64,000 nt of DNA from Chelativorans alearensis (GCF_010993735.1 NZ_WQNI01000017.1:1-64000); one strand, 5' to 3'; counted from the first letter of the stretch, positions 9,659 through 19,324 are shown. A program made the numbers and translations. Notes: generated by a model from the sequence alone, not told the origin.

Positions 9659-10108
9659 TCACCACGGCCAGTTCAAGGTGGGAAGCTGCAGGTCGAGCCC
9701 AACCTGAAAGATGAGCACCGCACCGCCCGCAAGCACCACAGCGAGGATCGCCGAGCCGAGCCAGCCGAGCTTGCCGTCGGCGCAGGTGGCGATCAGGGTC
9801 AGAACGACGATCGCCGGCACGAGGCCGAAGGGCTCGACCAGCAGAACGAAGGCGAGCATCGCCGTGGTGACCGAGATCAGCGACCTCGGCTCGACCTTGA
9901 GCGCCTCGCCCTCCCGGAACAGGGCCGGGATCAGGATGACCGCACCGAGAACCGCGAGGATCACGCCGAGCGCCGCCGGGAACATGCCCGGCCCCATCCG
10001 GGACACGGTGCCAAGACTGAGCGTGGTCACCGCGTAATAGGCGATGAAGGCGCCGATCGCGACCAACGCCCCGCCACCGAACATGTCTCCGTAATCCCTG
10101 TTCGACAC
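9659..10108 (-). CDS. tctB: Tripartite tricarboxylate transporter small subunit TctB
   Basis: A 149-residue protein with four hydrophobic segments, the length and layout of TctB. The GTG at 10108 has GGGAGGAAG upstream at good spacing; the upstream frame has no better start. The last 38 codons are almost identical in DNA to the partial gene at the left edge of the window. It precedes tctA with one base between stop and GTG, and is first in a two-gene operon read from the minus-strand sigma-54 promoter at 10171-10185. Confidence 0.92.
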   Translation of the reverse strand: MSNRDYGDMFGGGALVAIGAFIAYYAVTTLSLGTVSRMGPGMFPAALGVILAVLGAVILIPALFREGEALKVEPRSLISVTTAMLAFVLLVEPFGLVPAIVVLTLIATCADGKLGWLGSAILAVVLAGGAVLIFQVGLDLQLPTLNWPW

Positions 10109-10170
10109 GTTTGCTTCCTCCCTGCTAGGACCAGTGCGAACCGCGCCGTGCGCACCCGTCCGGAGGGAAC

Positions 10171-10185
10171 GCAAACCGCGTGCCA
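10171..10185 (-). promoter_or_regulatory. Sigma-54 promoter of tctBA
   Basis: Read on the minus strand this is TGGCAC-GCGGT-TTGC, a perfect -24/-12 element 63 bases before the tctB start. It is the exact mirror of the tctC promoter at 10233-10247; the 16-base arms (10170-10185 and 10233-10248) are perfect inverted copies. Confidence 0.92.
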
Positions 10186-10232
10186 TGCGCGGCCGGCCGT
10201 GCCTGCACTGGCGTGGTGTGAAGGCCATGCTG

Positions 10233-10247
10233 TGGCACGCGGTTTGC
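10233..10247 (+). promoter_or_regulatory. Sigma-54 promoter of tctC
   Basis: TGGCAC-GCGGT-TTGC on the plus strand, a perfect element facing tctC with a leader of about 175 bases. The spacer sequence is the same as in the divergent tctBA promoter, so binding strength should be equal. Confidence 0.92.
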
Positions 10248-10432
10248 GTATGAATGCGCCGTGGACAAGGGACCTGGTCGTAGGTTGCTGGCCATGCCTT
10301 GCGGGACGGATGCTGGTGAGTCCGGGAGGGGACGCCGGTCGTCTTGCGGCTCAAGGCAGGGACATTCGCAATGCGGTGCAGAGACGATTGAGGCCGAGGC
10401 TCCGCCACAGTGACAACATGGGAGTGAGACAG

Positions 10433-11368
10433 ATGAAATCAAGAACAAGGCTCGGCGTATCGCTGGCACTGGCGCTGTCGGCATTGGTGCCGGCCGTCGC
10501 CTCCGGCCAAGACTATCCGTCCAAGACGATCACGATTTACACGGCCGCCGCTGAAGGCAACGCCGACGTCACCGCACGGCTGATCGCAACCCATGCGGAT
10601 CTCGGCCAGCCGGTCGTCGTCGTCAATCAGCCGTCGGTGCTTTCGGCGCAGCAGGTCGCGCAGGCTGATCCAGATGGCTATTCGCTATTGGTGCTGGGCA
10701 AGAGCTTCTACCTTGCGCCGATCTTCCAGGCAGATACCCCCTATGACCCGATCGCGCAGTTCGCGCCGATTTCGAAGATCACCAGCACGCCGAACATCAT
10801 GGTGGTCCACCCCGACCTGCCCGACACGGTGGAAGGCGTCATCGCCAAGGCCAAGGCCGAACCAGGTGCGTTCAACTACGCAACCGGAGCGTCGGGCGGG
10901 ACGGCCCATCTCGCCGCGGCCCTGCTGCTCGACCTCACCGGTATCGAGATGGAGCGCGTCATCTATCGCGGCGGCGGCCCATCGATGGTCGGTGTCATGA
11001 GCAACGAAAGCCAGCTTTCCTTCGGAACGCCGGCGCAGGTCGGTCCGCTTGTCGAGGCCGGCAACCTGAAGGCCATCGCGGTGACGAGCCGCAATCCCTC
11101 TTCGGTGGCGCCGGACCTGCCGACCGTCGCAGAAACTGTTCCGGGCTTCCAGATGACCTCGATCCAGGGTTTCTGGACGACGGCGGGCACGCCTCAGCCA
11201 ATCATCGACAAGCTCAACAAGGAGGTCGAACGGATCCTCAACCTGCCCGAGGTCAAGGACATCCTCCAGAAGATCGGCGCCGATGCGGATCACTCGATGC
11301 CGCAGGATTTCGCCGCCGAGATGAAGGAAGACATCGAGACGACCAAACGTCTGATGGCGGGGAACTAA
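10433..11368 (+). CDS. tctC: TctC/Bug-family periplasmic solute-binding protein
   Basis: The 311-residue protein is the extracytoplasmic receptor of a tripartite tricarboxylate transporter. An N-terminal signal peptide (about 1-25, ending VASGQ) precedes the Bug-fold opening DYPSKTITIYTAA. Family features include GGTAHLAAALL near residue 150 and the C-terminal PIIDKLNKEVERIL segment. ATG 10433 follows GGGAGTGAG at correct spacing. The glycines usual after the first strand (VPxxPGG) read TAAAEGN here, so ligand preference may be unusual; known Bug ligands are mostly mono- and dicarboxylates. It pairs naturally with the divergent tctBA. Confidence 0.93.
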   Translation: MKSRTRLGVSLALALSALVPAVASGQDYPSKTITIYTAAAEGNADVTARLIATHADLGQPVVVVNQPSVLSAQQVAQADPDGYSLLVLGKSFYLAPIFQADTPYDPIAQFAPISKITSTPNIMVVHPDLPDTVEGVIAKAKAEPGAFNYATGASGGTAHLAAALLLDLTGIEMERVIYRGGGPSMVGVMSNESQLSFGTPAQVGPLVEAGNLKAIAVTSRNPSSVAPDLPTVAETVPGFQMTSIQGFWTTAGTPQPIIDKLNKEVERILNLPEVKDILQKIGADADHSMPQDFAAEMKEDIETTKRLMAGN

Positions 11369-11432
11369 GGTGGCGAACCGGCGGGGGAGCCGCTGTCAGA
11401 GGCAGCGCTGAACCGGTCCATGACAAGACTGT

Positions 11433-11449
11433 CGCCGCCCGACGCGGCG
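11433..11449 (+). terminator. Possible terminator after tctC
   Basis: CGCCGC-CCGAC-GCGGCG forms a six-base-pair GC stem followed by GCGGTTT. It lies 64 bases after the tctC stop and before the MFS gene. Confidence 0.4.
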
Positions 11450-11528
11450 GCGGTTTCGCATTCGGGGCCCCGGCTTTTCCGGTCACCCAAAACGACGGAC
11501 CAGCCGAATTCAGGAAGCGCGAAATCCC

Positions 11529-12716
11529 TTGAACGAGAGACTCAGGCACCCGGTTTACGCCCTTACGGCCGTGTTCTTCCTGCTGAACCTGGCGCAGAAG
11601 GGCAGCAAGGTCCTTGTCGCCCTGACTGCGCTCGAACTGGGTGCGAATGCCTTCACCGTCGGGTGCCTTGCTGCGACCTATGCGCTCTTTCCTCTGCTGT
11701 TGTCGGTCTATAGCGGTCGCATTTCCGATCGCATTGGTGCGGCGAAACCCATCCTTTGGGGGGCGATGGGAATTGCCGCCGCCCTGACGCTTCCTGCCTT
11801 GCATCTAAACCTGCTGACACTGATCCTATGTCCGGCCCTGCTTGGGCTGGGCCATATCTTCGCGCATGTCTCGATTCACAACGCCATCGGCTTCGTGAGC
11901 TCGTCCGAGCGGCGCTCACGGAGCTATGCCACCCTGTCGCTCGGGTCCTCGGCGGCGGCCTTCTGCGGGCCGCTCATTGTCGGATTGACAATCGACACGG
12001 CGGGCAATCGGGCCGGGTTCTTGTTCACGGCCATTTGCGCGGTCTTGATCGCGGTTCCACTCCTTCTGGCATGGCGCCATCTCGACGTGCCGGCAAAGAG
12101 CAAGACGGAAGGCACGGGCGGCCGCACGCTTGACCTTCTCGCCCTGCCCGACCTGCGCCGGACGATGCTGATGAGCGGGGTCGCCGTGACCGGGATCGAG
12201 CTCTTTTCCTTCTACCTGCCCATCTACGGCAAATCGATCGACCTGTCGGCGACGGTGATCGGGACGATCCTGTCGGCCTATGCCATTGCGGCCGTCCTCG
12301 TCCGCTTGGGGATGAGCCTGCTTCTGCGGCGGACAGGCGCAGTCACCGTACTGACCACGTCGCTTTTTGTTGCGTCTCTGTCCTACGCGCTGATTCCGCT
12401 GGTCACGAATGCCTGGGTACTTTTCGCGATCGCATTTCTTCTCGGTCTGGGTCTCGGGCTTGCAGGGCCGCTCACCATTTACATGACCTATAACGGTGCG
12501 CCGCCCGGACGCTCGGGAGAGGCTTTGGGACTTCGTATTTCGGCCAACAAGGTCATCCAGATCTGCATTCCGCTGATCTTTGGTGGAATCGGCACCGCCT
12601 TCGGAGCTTCCCCGGTATTCCTGGCGAATTCAGCGCTCCTGCTGGTTGGCGGGGTGCTGTCGACACTCGGCATCCGCGGTCGCCGGGCCGGGGGTGGACC
12701 GTCGCAGATGGAATGA
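11529..12716 (+). CDS. Major facilitator superfamily transporter
   Basis: A 395-residue protein with twelve hydrophobic segments and an MFS loop-2/3 motif SGRISDRIGAAKP near residues 60-72. The TTG at 11529 is used as start because AGGAAG lies just before it and no ATG fits. The substrate cannot be told; overall it resembles small drug or metabolite exporters of the MFS. It lies 160 bases after tctC, possibly beyond a terminator, and has no sigma-54 element of its own. It converges with the large minus-strand operon. It might export an intermediate or a toxic analogue (inference). Confidence 0.82.
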   Translation: MNERLRHPVYALTAVFFLLNLAQKGSKVLVALTALELGANAFTVGCLAATYALFPLLLSVYSGRISDRIGAAKPILWGAMGIAAALTLPALHLNLLTLILCPALLGLGHIFAHVSIHNAIGFVSSSERRSRSYATLSLGSSAAAFCGPLIVGLTIDTAGNRAGFLFTAICAVLIAVPLLLAWRHLDVPAKSKTEGTGGRTLDLLALPDLRRTMLMSGVAVTGIELFSFYLPIYGKSIDLSATVIGTILSAYAIAAVLVRLGMSLLLRRTGAVTVLTTSLFVASLSYALIPLVTNAWVLFAIAFLLGLGLGLAGPLTIYMTYNGAPPGRSGEALGLRISANKVIQICIPLIFGGIGTAFGASPVFLANSALLLVGGVLSTLGIRGRRAGGGPSQME

Positions 12717-12735
12717 ACCGGCCGCACCGGCCGGT
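12717..12735. terminator. Bidirectional terminator between convergent genes
   Basis: ACCGGCC-GCACC-GGCCGGT forms a seven-base-pair stem in the 30-base gap between the MFS stop and the stop of the last gene of the minus-strand operon. Confidence 0.55.
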
Positions 12736-12746
12736 AATGACGAGGA

Positions 12747-14171
12747 TCAACCGCCCTCCGCGGCCTGGCGGAGGCCGAGCGAGACCCGATAGCGGGGATC
12801 GCCCGTCATCCGGTGGATGCGGTCCAGAACGGAGACGATGATCTCCAGCCCGACATCGCGCGCCCACTCGGCAGGCCCGCGCGGATAGTTGACGCCATGG
12901 CGCATCGCCGCATCGATTGCGTCTTCGCTCGCCACACCGGTGAGGATGGCTTCGAAGGCCTCGTTCGCCAACATCGCGAGCGTCCGCATGAGCACTAGGC
13001 CGGGCCAGTCGGGCAGCCGTGTTGCAGCAATCCCTTCTGCAGCAAGAGAGGCGGCGAACCGACCGGCCATTTCGGCTGGAACCTCCGATGAGCAGGCGAA
13101 ACCGAGGCGGCGGGTGACACCAGGAACCATGAGGTCGTGAACGATGACCGGCTTGCCGAGGCGGCGGGCGGTCTCTGCGGTCGTCGTGCCGTCGGTTTCC
13201 ACGATCACGAGGTCATCGCCAGCATATCCGTCTTCGAGCGAGAACCCAGGCAGGGGAGCTGACTGTGAAGCGTGTTCGGTCGTCGGGAAGGGCGCTACTG
13301 CGACCTCGGCATAATTATAGAAGCCTCGCCCCGTCTTTCTCCCCAGCCAGCCGGCATTGACCAGTTCCTGCTGGAGCAGGGAAGGGCGAAAGCGCGGGTC
13401 CTGGAAATAGGCATCGAACACGGAGCGCGTCACGGAGAAGTTCACATCATGGCCGATCAGGTCCATGAGCGCGAAGGGGCCCATGCGAAAGCCGCCACCT
13501 TCGGTCAAGAGGGCGTCGATCGTGACCGGGTCGGCAACCCCTTCTTCGCAGAGCCTCAGCGCTTCGGCGTAGAAGGGACGCGCGACGCGGTTGACGATAA
13601 AGCCCGGTGTGGATCGGGCATAAACTGGGATCTTTCCCCATGCCTCGGCCGTGGCGAAGACCGTTTCGGCGACCTTTGGTGAAGTGGCGAGCCCCGAGAC
13701 CACCTCGACAAGTTTCATGATCGGCGCCGGGTTGAAAAAGTGCATGCCGACGATCCGGTCCGGCCGCAGGCTGCTGTTGGCAATGGCGGTGACGGAGATC
13801 GAGGAGGTGTTGGTCGCCAGGATGCAGCTTTCTGGAACGACTGCTTCGAGGCGGCCGAACAAGCCACGCTTGGTTTCGAGGTCCTCGACGATCGCCTCGA
13901 TAACGAGGGCCGCCTGCGCGAGCGCGGGCAGATCCCCCGGCGTCTGAATGCGGGCCACGATGTCGGAGACTGTCTGCGCGGTCATCTTTCCGCGCGCAAC
14001 CAGCATGTCGAGGTCGGCGCCGATCCGGTCGCGCGCCTGTTCGGCGGCCCCATCCACTGCGTCGAACAGAAGGACCTGATGGCCGGCAGCGGCGGCGAGT
14101 TGCGCGATGCCCGCACCCATGGTGCCAGCGCCGACGATGCCGATCGTTTCCGAGGGGGGGATTGCAGGCAT
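12747..14171 (-). CDS. 3-hydroxyacyl-CoA dehydrogenase (PaaH/FadB-type, double C-domain)
   Basis: This 474-residue NAD-dependent enzyme oxidises 3-hydroxyacyl-CoA to 3-oxoacyl-CoA. The N-terminal Rossmann motif is [14 protein letters not shown] (about 10-23); the active-site region includes TNTSSISVT and [14 protein letters not shown] with the catalytic His; a second 3HCDH C-terminal domain follows, ending near [15 protein letters not shown]. The layout matches PaaH-type 3-hydroxyadipyl-CoA or 3-hydroxybutyryl-CoA dehydrogenases. ATG 14171 was chosen because the protein then starts just before the Rossmann strand. It is the last gene of an operon read from 22235 and is one of two such dehydrogenases there. 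Confidence 0.93.
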   Translation of the reverse strand: MPAIPPSETIGIVGAGTMGAGIAQLAAAAGHQVLLFDAVDGAAEQARDRIGADLDMLVARGKMTAQTVSDIVARIQTPGDLPALAQAALVIEAIVEDLETKRGLFGRLEAVVPESCILATNTSSISVTAIANSSLRPDRIVGMHFFNPAPIMKLVEVVSGLATSPKVAETVFATAEAWGKIPVYARSTPGFIVNRVARPFYAEALRLCEEGVADPVTIDALLTEGGGFRMGPFALMDLIGHDVNFSVTRSVFDAYFQDPRFRPSLLQQELVNAGWLGRKTGRGFYNYAEVAVAPFPTTEHASQSAPLPGFSLEDGYAGDDLVIVETDGTTTAETARRLGKPVIVHDLMVPGVTRRLGFACSSEVPAEMAGRFAASLAAEGIAATRLPDWPGLVLMRTLAMLANEAFEAILTGVASEDAIDAAMRHGVNYPRGPAEWARDVGLEIIVSVLDRIHRMTGDPRYRVSLGLRQAAEGG

Positions 14172-14175
14172 GGGG

Positions 14176-15183
14176 CTATTTCTCCGGGCGACCGATTTCG
14201 AGAATGACCTTGCCACGTGTTTTTCCCGACCCGATGGCGCGCAGGGCCTCGGCGATTTCGGCCAGCGGCAGAGTGCGGTCGATGTGCGGCGACAGCATCC
14301 CCTTCGACCAGAGGTCGAAGATCTCGTGTTGCGCGGCGAACGCAACACCCGGCTCACGGCTGCGATAGTCGGTCCATTGAAGGCCGCTGACGCTGATGTT
14401 CTTTACCAGCAGGTATCCCGCGTTGAACGATGGGATCTCGCCCGATGCGAAGCCGACAACGACGTAGCTGCCGTTCCACGCGACTGCGCGGATTGCCGCA
14501 GCTGCAAGCGTCCCGCCGACGGGATCAACCACGATGTCTGCGCCGCGCCCGTTTGTGGCCCCTTTCACAGCGGCCGGAAGGCCGTTGCGCAAGTCGGCCA
14601 TTTTCGCGTCAATGACGACATCCGAGCCGAGGGAACGCGCGAAGGCAACGCCGTCCTCACCCCGAGACGTGGCGATGATCTTTCCGGCGCCAAATGCACG
14701 GGCGAGCTGGATCGCCGCCATTCCGACGCCGCCGGACGCGCCGAGGACAAGAACCGTATCGCCAGGCTTCACCTTGGCGCGAATTCTGAGGGAGAAATAT
14801 GCGGTTTGGTATACCAGTCCGAGGGCCGTGGCGATCTCCGAAGGCACCTCGTCCGGTACCGGCATGCAAAGCGATGCGGGCACCACAACCCGTTCAGCAT
14901 GTGTTCCGTAGTCAGGAAGGACGAGAACTCTGTCACCACGCGTGACCATGCCGTCCGCCATCGGGCCAAGGGCGATGACGCGGCCGACGCATCCGAAGCC
15001 AAGCGTGAACGGTAGTTGCGGCTTCCGCTGGTACCTGCCTTCTATGAGCAGGATATCGGGGAAATTGACCTCGCTGGCCTCGACGGCGACCACGGCTTCA
15101 CCCTCGCTCGGGACGGGTTCGGGAATGTCCTCGACCGTGATCTGGTCGAAAGGCATGAAGTCCCGGACGATGGCGGCCTTCAT
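14176..15183 (-). CDS. Zinc-independent quinone oxidoreductase-type MDR enzyme
   Basis: A 335-residue NADPH-dependent medium-chain dehydrogenase/reductase. It has the GroES-like N-domain with [13 protein letters not shown] and GFGCVGRV, the Rossmann motif [14 protein letters not shown] (about 148-161), and [13 protein letters not shown]. The zinc-binding Cys/His set is absent, placing it with quinone oxidoreductases and enoyl reductases. In a CoA operon it may reduce an enoyl-CoA double bond, but this is inference. Its ATG overlaps the stop of the upstream dehydrogenase gene by four bases (ATGA). Confidence 0.88.
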   Translation of the reverse strand: MKAAIVRDFMPFDQITVEDIPEPVPSEGEAVVAVEASEVNFPDILLIEGRYQRKPQLPFTLGFGCVGRVIALGPMADGMVTRGDRVLVLPDYGTHAERVVVPASLCMPVPDEVPSEIATALGLVYQTAYFSLRIRAKVKPGDTVLVLGASGGVGMAAIQLARAFGAGKIIATSRGEDGVAFARSLGSDVVIDAKMADLRNGLPAAVKGATNGRGADIVVDPVGGTLAAAAIRAVAWNGSYVVVGFASGEIPSFNAGYLLVKNISVSGLQWTDYRSREPGVAFAAQHEIFDLWSKGMLSPHIDRTLPLAEIAEALRAIGSGKTRGKVILEIGRPEK

Positions 15184-16691
15184 CGGTTGGCGCCCTCCCG
15201 AGACTTTTCGACGACTGCGGCACGGGCCGGCCAGTAGCCGGCAAGACCGGTCATCTCGTGGAGGGCGTGGCAGATGTCGTGGTGGCGGACAAGCCCACCC
15301 CTGACGACGCGCTCGATCGGGCCGTCCGAGTAGCCGAGGCCCATGCAGCAAATCTTGTCCATGTCCGCTGCAGACGCGAGGCCCTCATCGAGAAAGCGCA
15401 GGGCGTCGTTGTACTTCGGCCTGACCAGTCGGTCGACGATGCGCCCGGGTTGGTCGCTGCAGACGACGACGTCGAAGCCGGCGACCTCGAAGATCGCGCG
15501 GGCGCCGGCGATCGCCTCGTCGGTTGTCGATGCCTGACGGGCCAGTTCGACTAGGTTCGACGGCGGATCGCCCCCGTTGCGATAGCGCGCGAAGCCGACG
15601 GCGTTCGACGGTGCGCCGTCATTGACTTCGCCCGTGTGGTGTCCAAGGCACTCCGTGTCGAGTTCCACCAGGACGCAGATCTTCGTCGGATCGGGCGTGT
15701 AGTGGCCACCAAGGCAGATCGTGACATCGCCGTCGGCGACCGCCTTTGCAAGAAACAGGTCACCATCCGGGAAGGAGCGGCTGTCGCCAGACCGGGTTAG
15801 GCCGAAGGATGGCGCAGCCGACGCCCTCTCGGGCCGAATGCCAGTGAGCAGACCGCAGCCCGACTTGCGCCCGAGCCGGCCGGCGGCGACCATGCGGCGC
15901 AGGAGCGGCGGCACGGCGGCGCGCTTGTCCAGCGTGATTGGATGGAACGCTTCGCCCAGGCGGGCCTGAGTATCGAGGCCGATTAGGTCGAGCAGCGTGC
16001 AGGGCCCCATCTTGTATCCGAGCGCCGAGGTGATCGCCAGGTCGATATCCTCGGGGAGGCAGAGGCCGGTTTCGATCGCGCGGATGACGTCGTTGTTGAA
16101 CGGCACGAGCAGCGCATTGAGTACGAAGCCGGGCTTGTCTTGTGTTTCCACCGGAACCTGACTGGCCGCTTCGGTCCACGCCCACGCGGCCTCAAACGTC
16201 TCGCTGGAGGTATTCAGACCGCGCGACATCTCAATCAGCTTCATCAGCTGCGCCGGCAGGCAGAAGTGCATGCCGACGACGCGGTCGTCTCGACCGCTGC
16301 CGCCGGCGATCTCTGTGATCGAGAGCGTCGAGGTGTTCGATGCGAAGATCGTGCGGTCGTGACAGATGCCGTTGAGTTTGCCGAAAAGCTCCTTCTTGGC
16401 TTCGAGGTTCTCGAAGATCGCCTCGATCACCAGATCGCAGTCCGCAAGCGCGTCGAGATCCGAGGTGTCGCGCATCCGGGCGAGCGCGGCGCCGCGTTCC
16501 TCTTCGCTCATCCTGCCCCGCTCTACGGATTTGGCGAAGAACTTTCCTGCCTCGACCCGGGACCGGGCGAGACCGTCTTCCGACAGGTCGTAGCAGACGG
16601 TTTCGAACCCGCCGCGCGCCGATACCAGCGCGATACCGGCTCCCATCGTCCCTCCGGCCCCGCAGACGCCAACTTTTCTGATCCTGGTCAT
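15180..16691 (-). CDS. 3-hydroxyacyl-CoA dehydrogenase (second, divergent)
   Basis: A 503-residue relative of the enzyme at 12747. The N-terminal nucleotide site reads [13 protein letters not shown], one Gly longer than the usual GAGTMG. SNTSTLSIT and MHFCLPAQLMKLIE mark the catalytic His region, with Cys-Leu where Phe-Asn is usual, so the active-site environment is altered. The second C-terminal domain ends with LGYSDGPIERV. Having two such enzymes in one operon suggests two successive or stereochemically different hydroxyacyl-CoA oxidations. The start overlaps the acyl-CoA dehydrogenase stop by four bases. Confidence 0.9.
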   Translation of the reverse strand: MTRIRKVGVCGAGGTMGAGIALVSARGGFETVCYDLSEDGLARSRVEAGKFFAKSVERGRMSEEERGAALARMRDTSDLDALADCDLVIEAIFENLEAKKELFGKLNGICHDRTIFASNTSTLSITEIAGGSGRDDRVVGMHFCLPAQLMKLIEMSRGLNTSSETFEAAWAWTEAASQVPVETQDKPGFVLNALLVPFNNDVIRAIETGLCLPEDIDLAITSALGYKMGPCTLLDLIGLDTQARLGEAFHPITLDKRAAVPPLLRRMVAAGRLGRKSGCGLLTGIRPERASAAPSFGLTRSGDSRSFPDGDLFLAKAVADGDVTICLGGHYTPDPTKICVLVELDTECLGHHTGEVNDGAPSNAVGFARYRNGGDPPSNLVELARQASTTDEAIAGARAIFEVAGFDVVVCSDQPGRIVDRLVRPKYNDALRFLDEGLASAADMDKICCMGLGYSDGPIERVVRGGLVRHHDICHALHEMTGLAGYWPARAAVVEKSREGANR

Positions 16692-17854
16692 TTCTCGACA
16701 AAGCTCCGTCCAATGAGTTGGCGGTGGATCTGGTTCGTGCCCTCCCAGATCTGGGTGATCTTGGCGTCGCGCATGAGCCGCTCGGCGCGGTAGTCGCGGC
16801 AATAGCCGTATCCGCCGTGGAACTGGACGCATTCGGTCGCCATCTTCATCGCCAGATCGCTGGCGCGGAGCTTGGCCAGTGAGGCCTCCATCCCGAAGTC
16901 GGCCCTGCCATCGTCGACCAGACCCGCAACGTAGTCGAGCCAGGTTTCGAGCAGCATGAGCTCGCCGGCAAGGTCTGCCAGCGTGAACTGGTTTCCCTGG
17001 AACTCCAGGATCTTGCGGCGGCTCTGCACCCGCTCGTTCCCATAGGCGATCATGTCTCGGAAGGCGGCCCGGGCGATACCGCGGGCGTGGGCTGCGACAG
17101 AGGGCCGGGACTTGTTGAGCGATGCCAGCAAGATGCGCAGCCCGTCGCCAGGCGCACCGATCAGGTTGTCCATGGGGACGCGCAGGTTGTCGAAGGCGAG
17201 CGCGCAGGTGGACGAGCCATTGTGGCCCATCTTCTTTTCCTTGCCTACAATGCTGAACCCAGGCCTGCCTTTTTCGAGGATCAGGACCGAGATCGCCGCT
17301 TTCGGATCGTCGATCTCGGCCCATTTCCCGAACACCAGATACAAGTCGGCGACATCGCCATTGGTGATGAATATCTTGCTGCCGTTCACGACGATCTCAT
17401 CGCCATCCGGGCGGAAGCTTGTCTTCATGCCCGTGGCATCCGATCCAGCGGTCGGTTCAGTTATCGCCAGTGCGCCCAGTCCGCCCTCGGCGATCCGGGG
17501 CAAAAGGCGGGCACGCTGCTCGTCCGAGCCGAAATCGATCAGCGGCTTCATCCCGTGGAAATTGGTCGCATAAATGATGCCGGTTGACGCGCAGGCCTCG
17601 GACAAGATCGAGACGATTTCGAGATACAGGCGGTAGGATGTCGGCATTCCGCCGAATTCCTCGGGAATGAAGATCGTGTTCAAGCCGAGTTCGTTGATCG
17701 CCTTCACGTTCGACCAGGGGAATTCTCCGGTCGCATCGACATGCTCCGCGTTCGGGGCGATGACCCCGCCGGCCATGCGCTGGACCTGGTCGAGGACGGC
17801 GCGCTCCTCCTGGCTCCAACTGCGGGTGGCGTGGAATCTGTCCAGCATGTTCAT
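16688..17854 (-). CDS. Acyl-CoA dehydrogenase
   Basis: A 388-residue FAD enzyme that introduces a 2,3-double bond into an acyl-CoA and passes electrons to ETF. Signatures include AITEPTAGSDATGMKT (about 132-147), the flavin segment KIFITNGDVADLYLVF, and the C-terminal QFHGGYGYCRDYRAERLMRD. The catalytic glutamate is present in QIWEGTNQIHRQ. Length is that of short/medium-chain ACADs. It overlaps its neighbours on both sides by one to four bases, so it is made in step with them. The ETF at 5462-7143 is the natural partner. Confidence 0.95.
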   Translation of the reverse strand: MNMLDRFHATRSWSQEERAVLDQVQRMAGGVIAPNAEHVDATGEFPWSNVKAINELGLNTIFIPEEFGGMPTSYRLYLEIVSILSEACASTGIIYATNFHGMKPLIDFGSDEQRARLLPRIAEGGLGALAITEPTAGSDATGMKTSFRPDGDEIVVNGSKIFITNGDVADLYLVFGKWAEIDDPKAAISVLILEKGRPGFSIVGKEKKMGHNGSSTCALAFDNLRVPMDNLIGAPGDGLRILLASLNKSRPSVAAHARGIARAAFRDMIAYGNERVQSRRKILEFQGNQFTLADLAGELMLLETWLDYVAGLVDDGRADFGMEASLAKLRASDLAMKMATECVQFHGGYGYCRDYRAERLMRDAKITQIWEGTNQIHRQLIGRSFVEK

Positions 17855-18558
17855 CAGTGGTTAATTCCCTGCGCTCCGTCGATGTAGAGGGTTTCGCCGG
17901 TCAGGAACCCGATCTGTTCCGAGAAGATCGAAGCCACTAGCCGGGCGACGTCTTCGGGTCGGCCGGGCGCGCCCACCGGTATGCGGGTCTGCATCCAGGC
18001 CTTGACCTTCTCGCGTTCGAGATAGGCCCGGTTGAGGTCGGTCTCGATATATCCGGGGGCGACATTCAGAACACGGATGCCATCCCGCGCCCATTCCACC
18101 GCCATGCAACGTGTCATCGCCGCGACCGCAGCCTTCGAGGCGCAATAGGCCAGGTTGTCGGGTACGCCGATCTTGTCAAAGAACGAGCCGATGTTGACGA
18201 TGGTGCCGCCCTGGCCACGCAGATGCGGGTAGGCCTCGCGGGCGGCGATCATCACCGCCGTCATGTTCAGCGCCATCGTCTTTTCGAATTCGGCGGTCTT
18301 CAGCTTGAATATGGGGCCGCCGATATGGACGCCGGCGTTGTTGACCAAACCGGCGATCCGGCCGCGTTTGGCGATTTCGGCAACCGCGCGTTTGATGGCC
18401 TGTTCGTCCGTCATGTCGCAGGCGATGCCGTAACCTGCCTTGGCCTCGCCGCTTCGGGACAGGCTGGCCACCACCCAGCCACGTCGGGCCAGTTCGGTGG
18501 CGATGGCGGCGCCGATGCCCTTCGAGGCGCCAGTCACGATAACCTGTCCGTCAGCCAT
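17854..18558 (-). CDS. Short-chain dehydrogenase/reductase
   Basis: A 234-residue classical SDR with TGASKGIG (about 9-16), NNAGVHIGG and the catalytic YCASK, so the Tyr-Lys pair is intact. The C-terminus ends with the usual substrate loop and GETLYIDGAQGINH. Proteins of this shape reduce 3-oxoacyl groups or oxidise secondary alcohols; the substrate is unknown. The start ATG 18558 lies inside the end of the crotonase gene (eight-base overlap), so the long upstream frame is not used. It is part of the minus-strand operon from 22201. Confidence 0.92.
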   Translation of the reverse strand: MADGQVIVTGASKGIGAAIATELARRGWVVASLSRSGEAKAGYGIACDMTDEQAIKRAVAEIAKRGRIAGLVNNAGVHIGGPIFKLKTAEFEKTMALNMTAVMIAAREAYPHLRGQGGTIVNIGSFFDKIGVPDNLAYCASKAAVAAMTRCMAVEWARDGIRVLNVAPGYIETDLNRAYLEREKVKAWMQTRIPVGAPGRPEDVARLVASIFSEQIGFLTGETLYIDGAQGINH

Positions 18559-19321
18559 CGCGGAACTCCGGTTTGCGCTTCTCCTCGAACGCGCGCATGC
18601 CCTCTTCGGCATCCTCCGTACGGTAAGCAAGGGTGGAAAGCTCGGCTTCGGTTTCGAGGCCCGCAGCAAGCGGCAGGTCGGCGGCGCGCTGCACGGCCCG
18701 CCGAGCGAACTCCATCACCGGCAGGCTGTAGCGCGTGAAACTCCGCGCGAACTTGGCGCCCGCCTCGCGCAGATCGCCCTCGACCACCTTGTTGACGAGC
18801 CCGATGCGCTCGGCCTCATCGGCGGTCACGGCCCGTCCGGTCATGATGATCTCCAGCGCCCGCCCCTCGCCGATCAGGCGGGGAAGGCGCTGGGTGCCAC
18901 CGTAGCCGGGGATCAGGCCGAGCTTGATTTCCGGTAAGCCGAAGATTGCGGCCGGCGAGGCGAGCCGGAAGGTGCAGGCCAAGGCCAGTTCTGCGCCTCC
19001 GCCGAAGGCGTAACCGTTGACCAGCGCAACAGAGGCCATCGGCAGCCGGTCCAGCTTGGCGAAGACCGACTGACCAAGCTCGGCGCCGCGTTTCTGGTCG
19101 ATGAGCCGCCGTTCGCGCAGTTCCTTGATGTCCGCGCCGGCGCAGAATGCCTTGTCTCCTGCACCTGTAACAAGCAGCGCGCGCACGCCGGGCATGCCGG
19201 CAACGGCGTCCAGCGCCTCGCCGATTTCGCGCAGGATGGCAAAGGACAAGGCGTTCAGCGCCTCGGGCCGGTTCAGCGAGAGGACGGCCAGATCGTTCTC
19301 GTGGGTTAGCTCGACACTCAT
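18551..19321 (-). CDS. Enoyl-CoA hydratase/isomerase (crotonase)
   Basis: A 256-residue crotonase. The oxyanion-hole segments are AFCAGADIKEL (about 60-70) and GYAFGGGAELALAC (about 103-116), and the active-site stretch FGLPEIKLGLIPGYGGTQRLPRLIG retains both glutamate positions usual for hydration. This is the canonical fatty-acid type, unlike the MenB/BadI-like protein at 44677. It sits three bases after the ligase gene. Confidence 0.94.
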   Translation of the reverse strand: MSVELTHENDLAVLSLNRPEALNALSFAILREIGEALDAVAGMPGVRALLVTGAGDKAFCAGADIKELRERRLIDQKRGAELGQSVFAKLDRLPMASVALVNGYAFGGGAELALACTFRLASPAAIFGLPEIKLGLIPGYGGTQRLPRLIGEGRALEIIMTGRAVTADEAERIGLVNKVVEGDLREAGAKFARSFTRYSLPVMEFARRAVQRAADLPLAAGLETEAELSTLAYRTEDAEEGMRAFEEKRKPEFRDG

Positions 19322-19324
19322 CGG

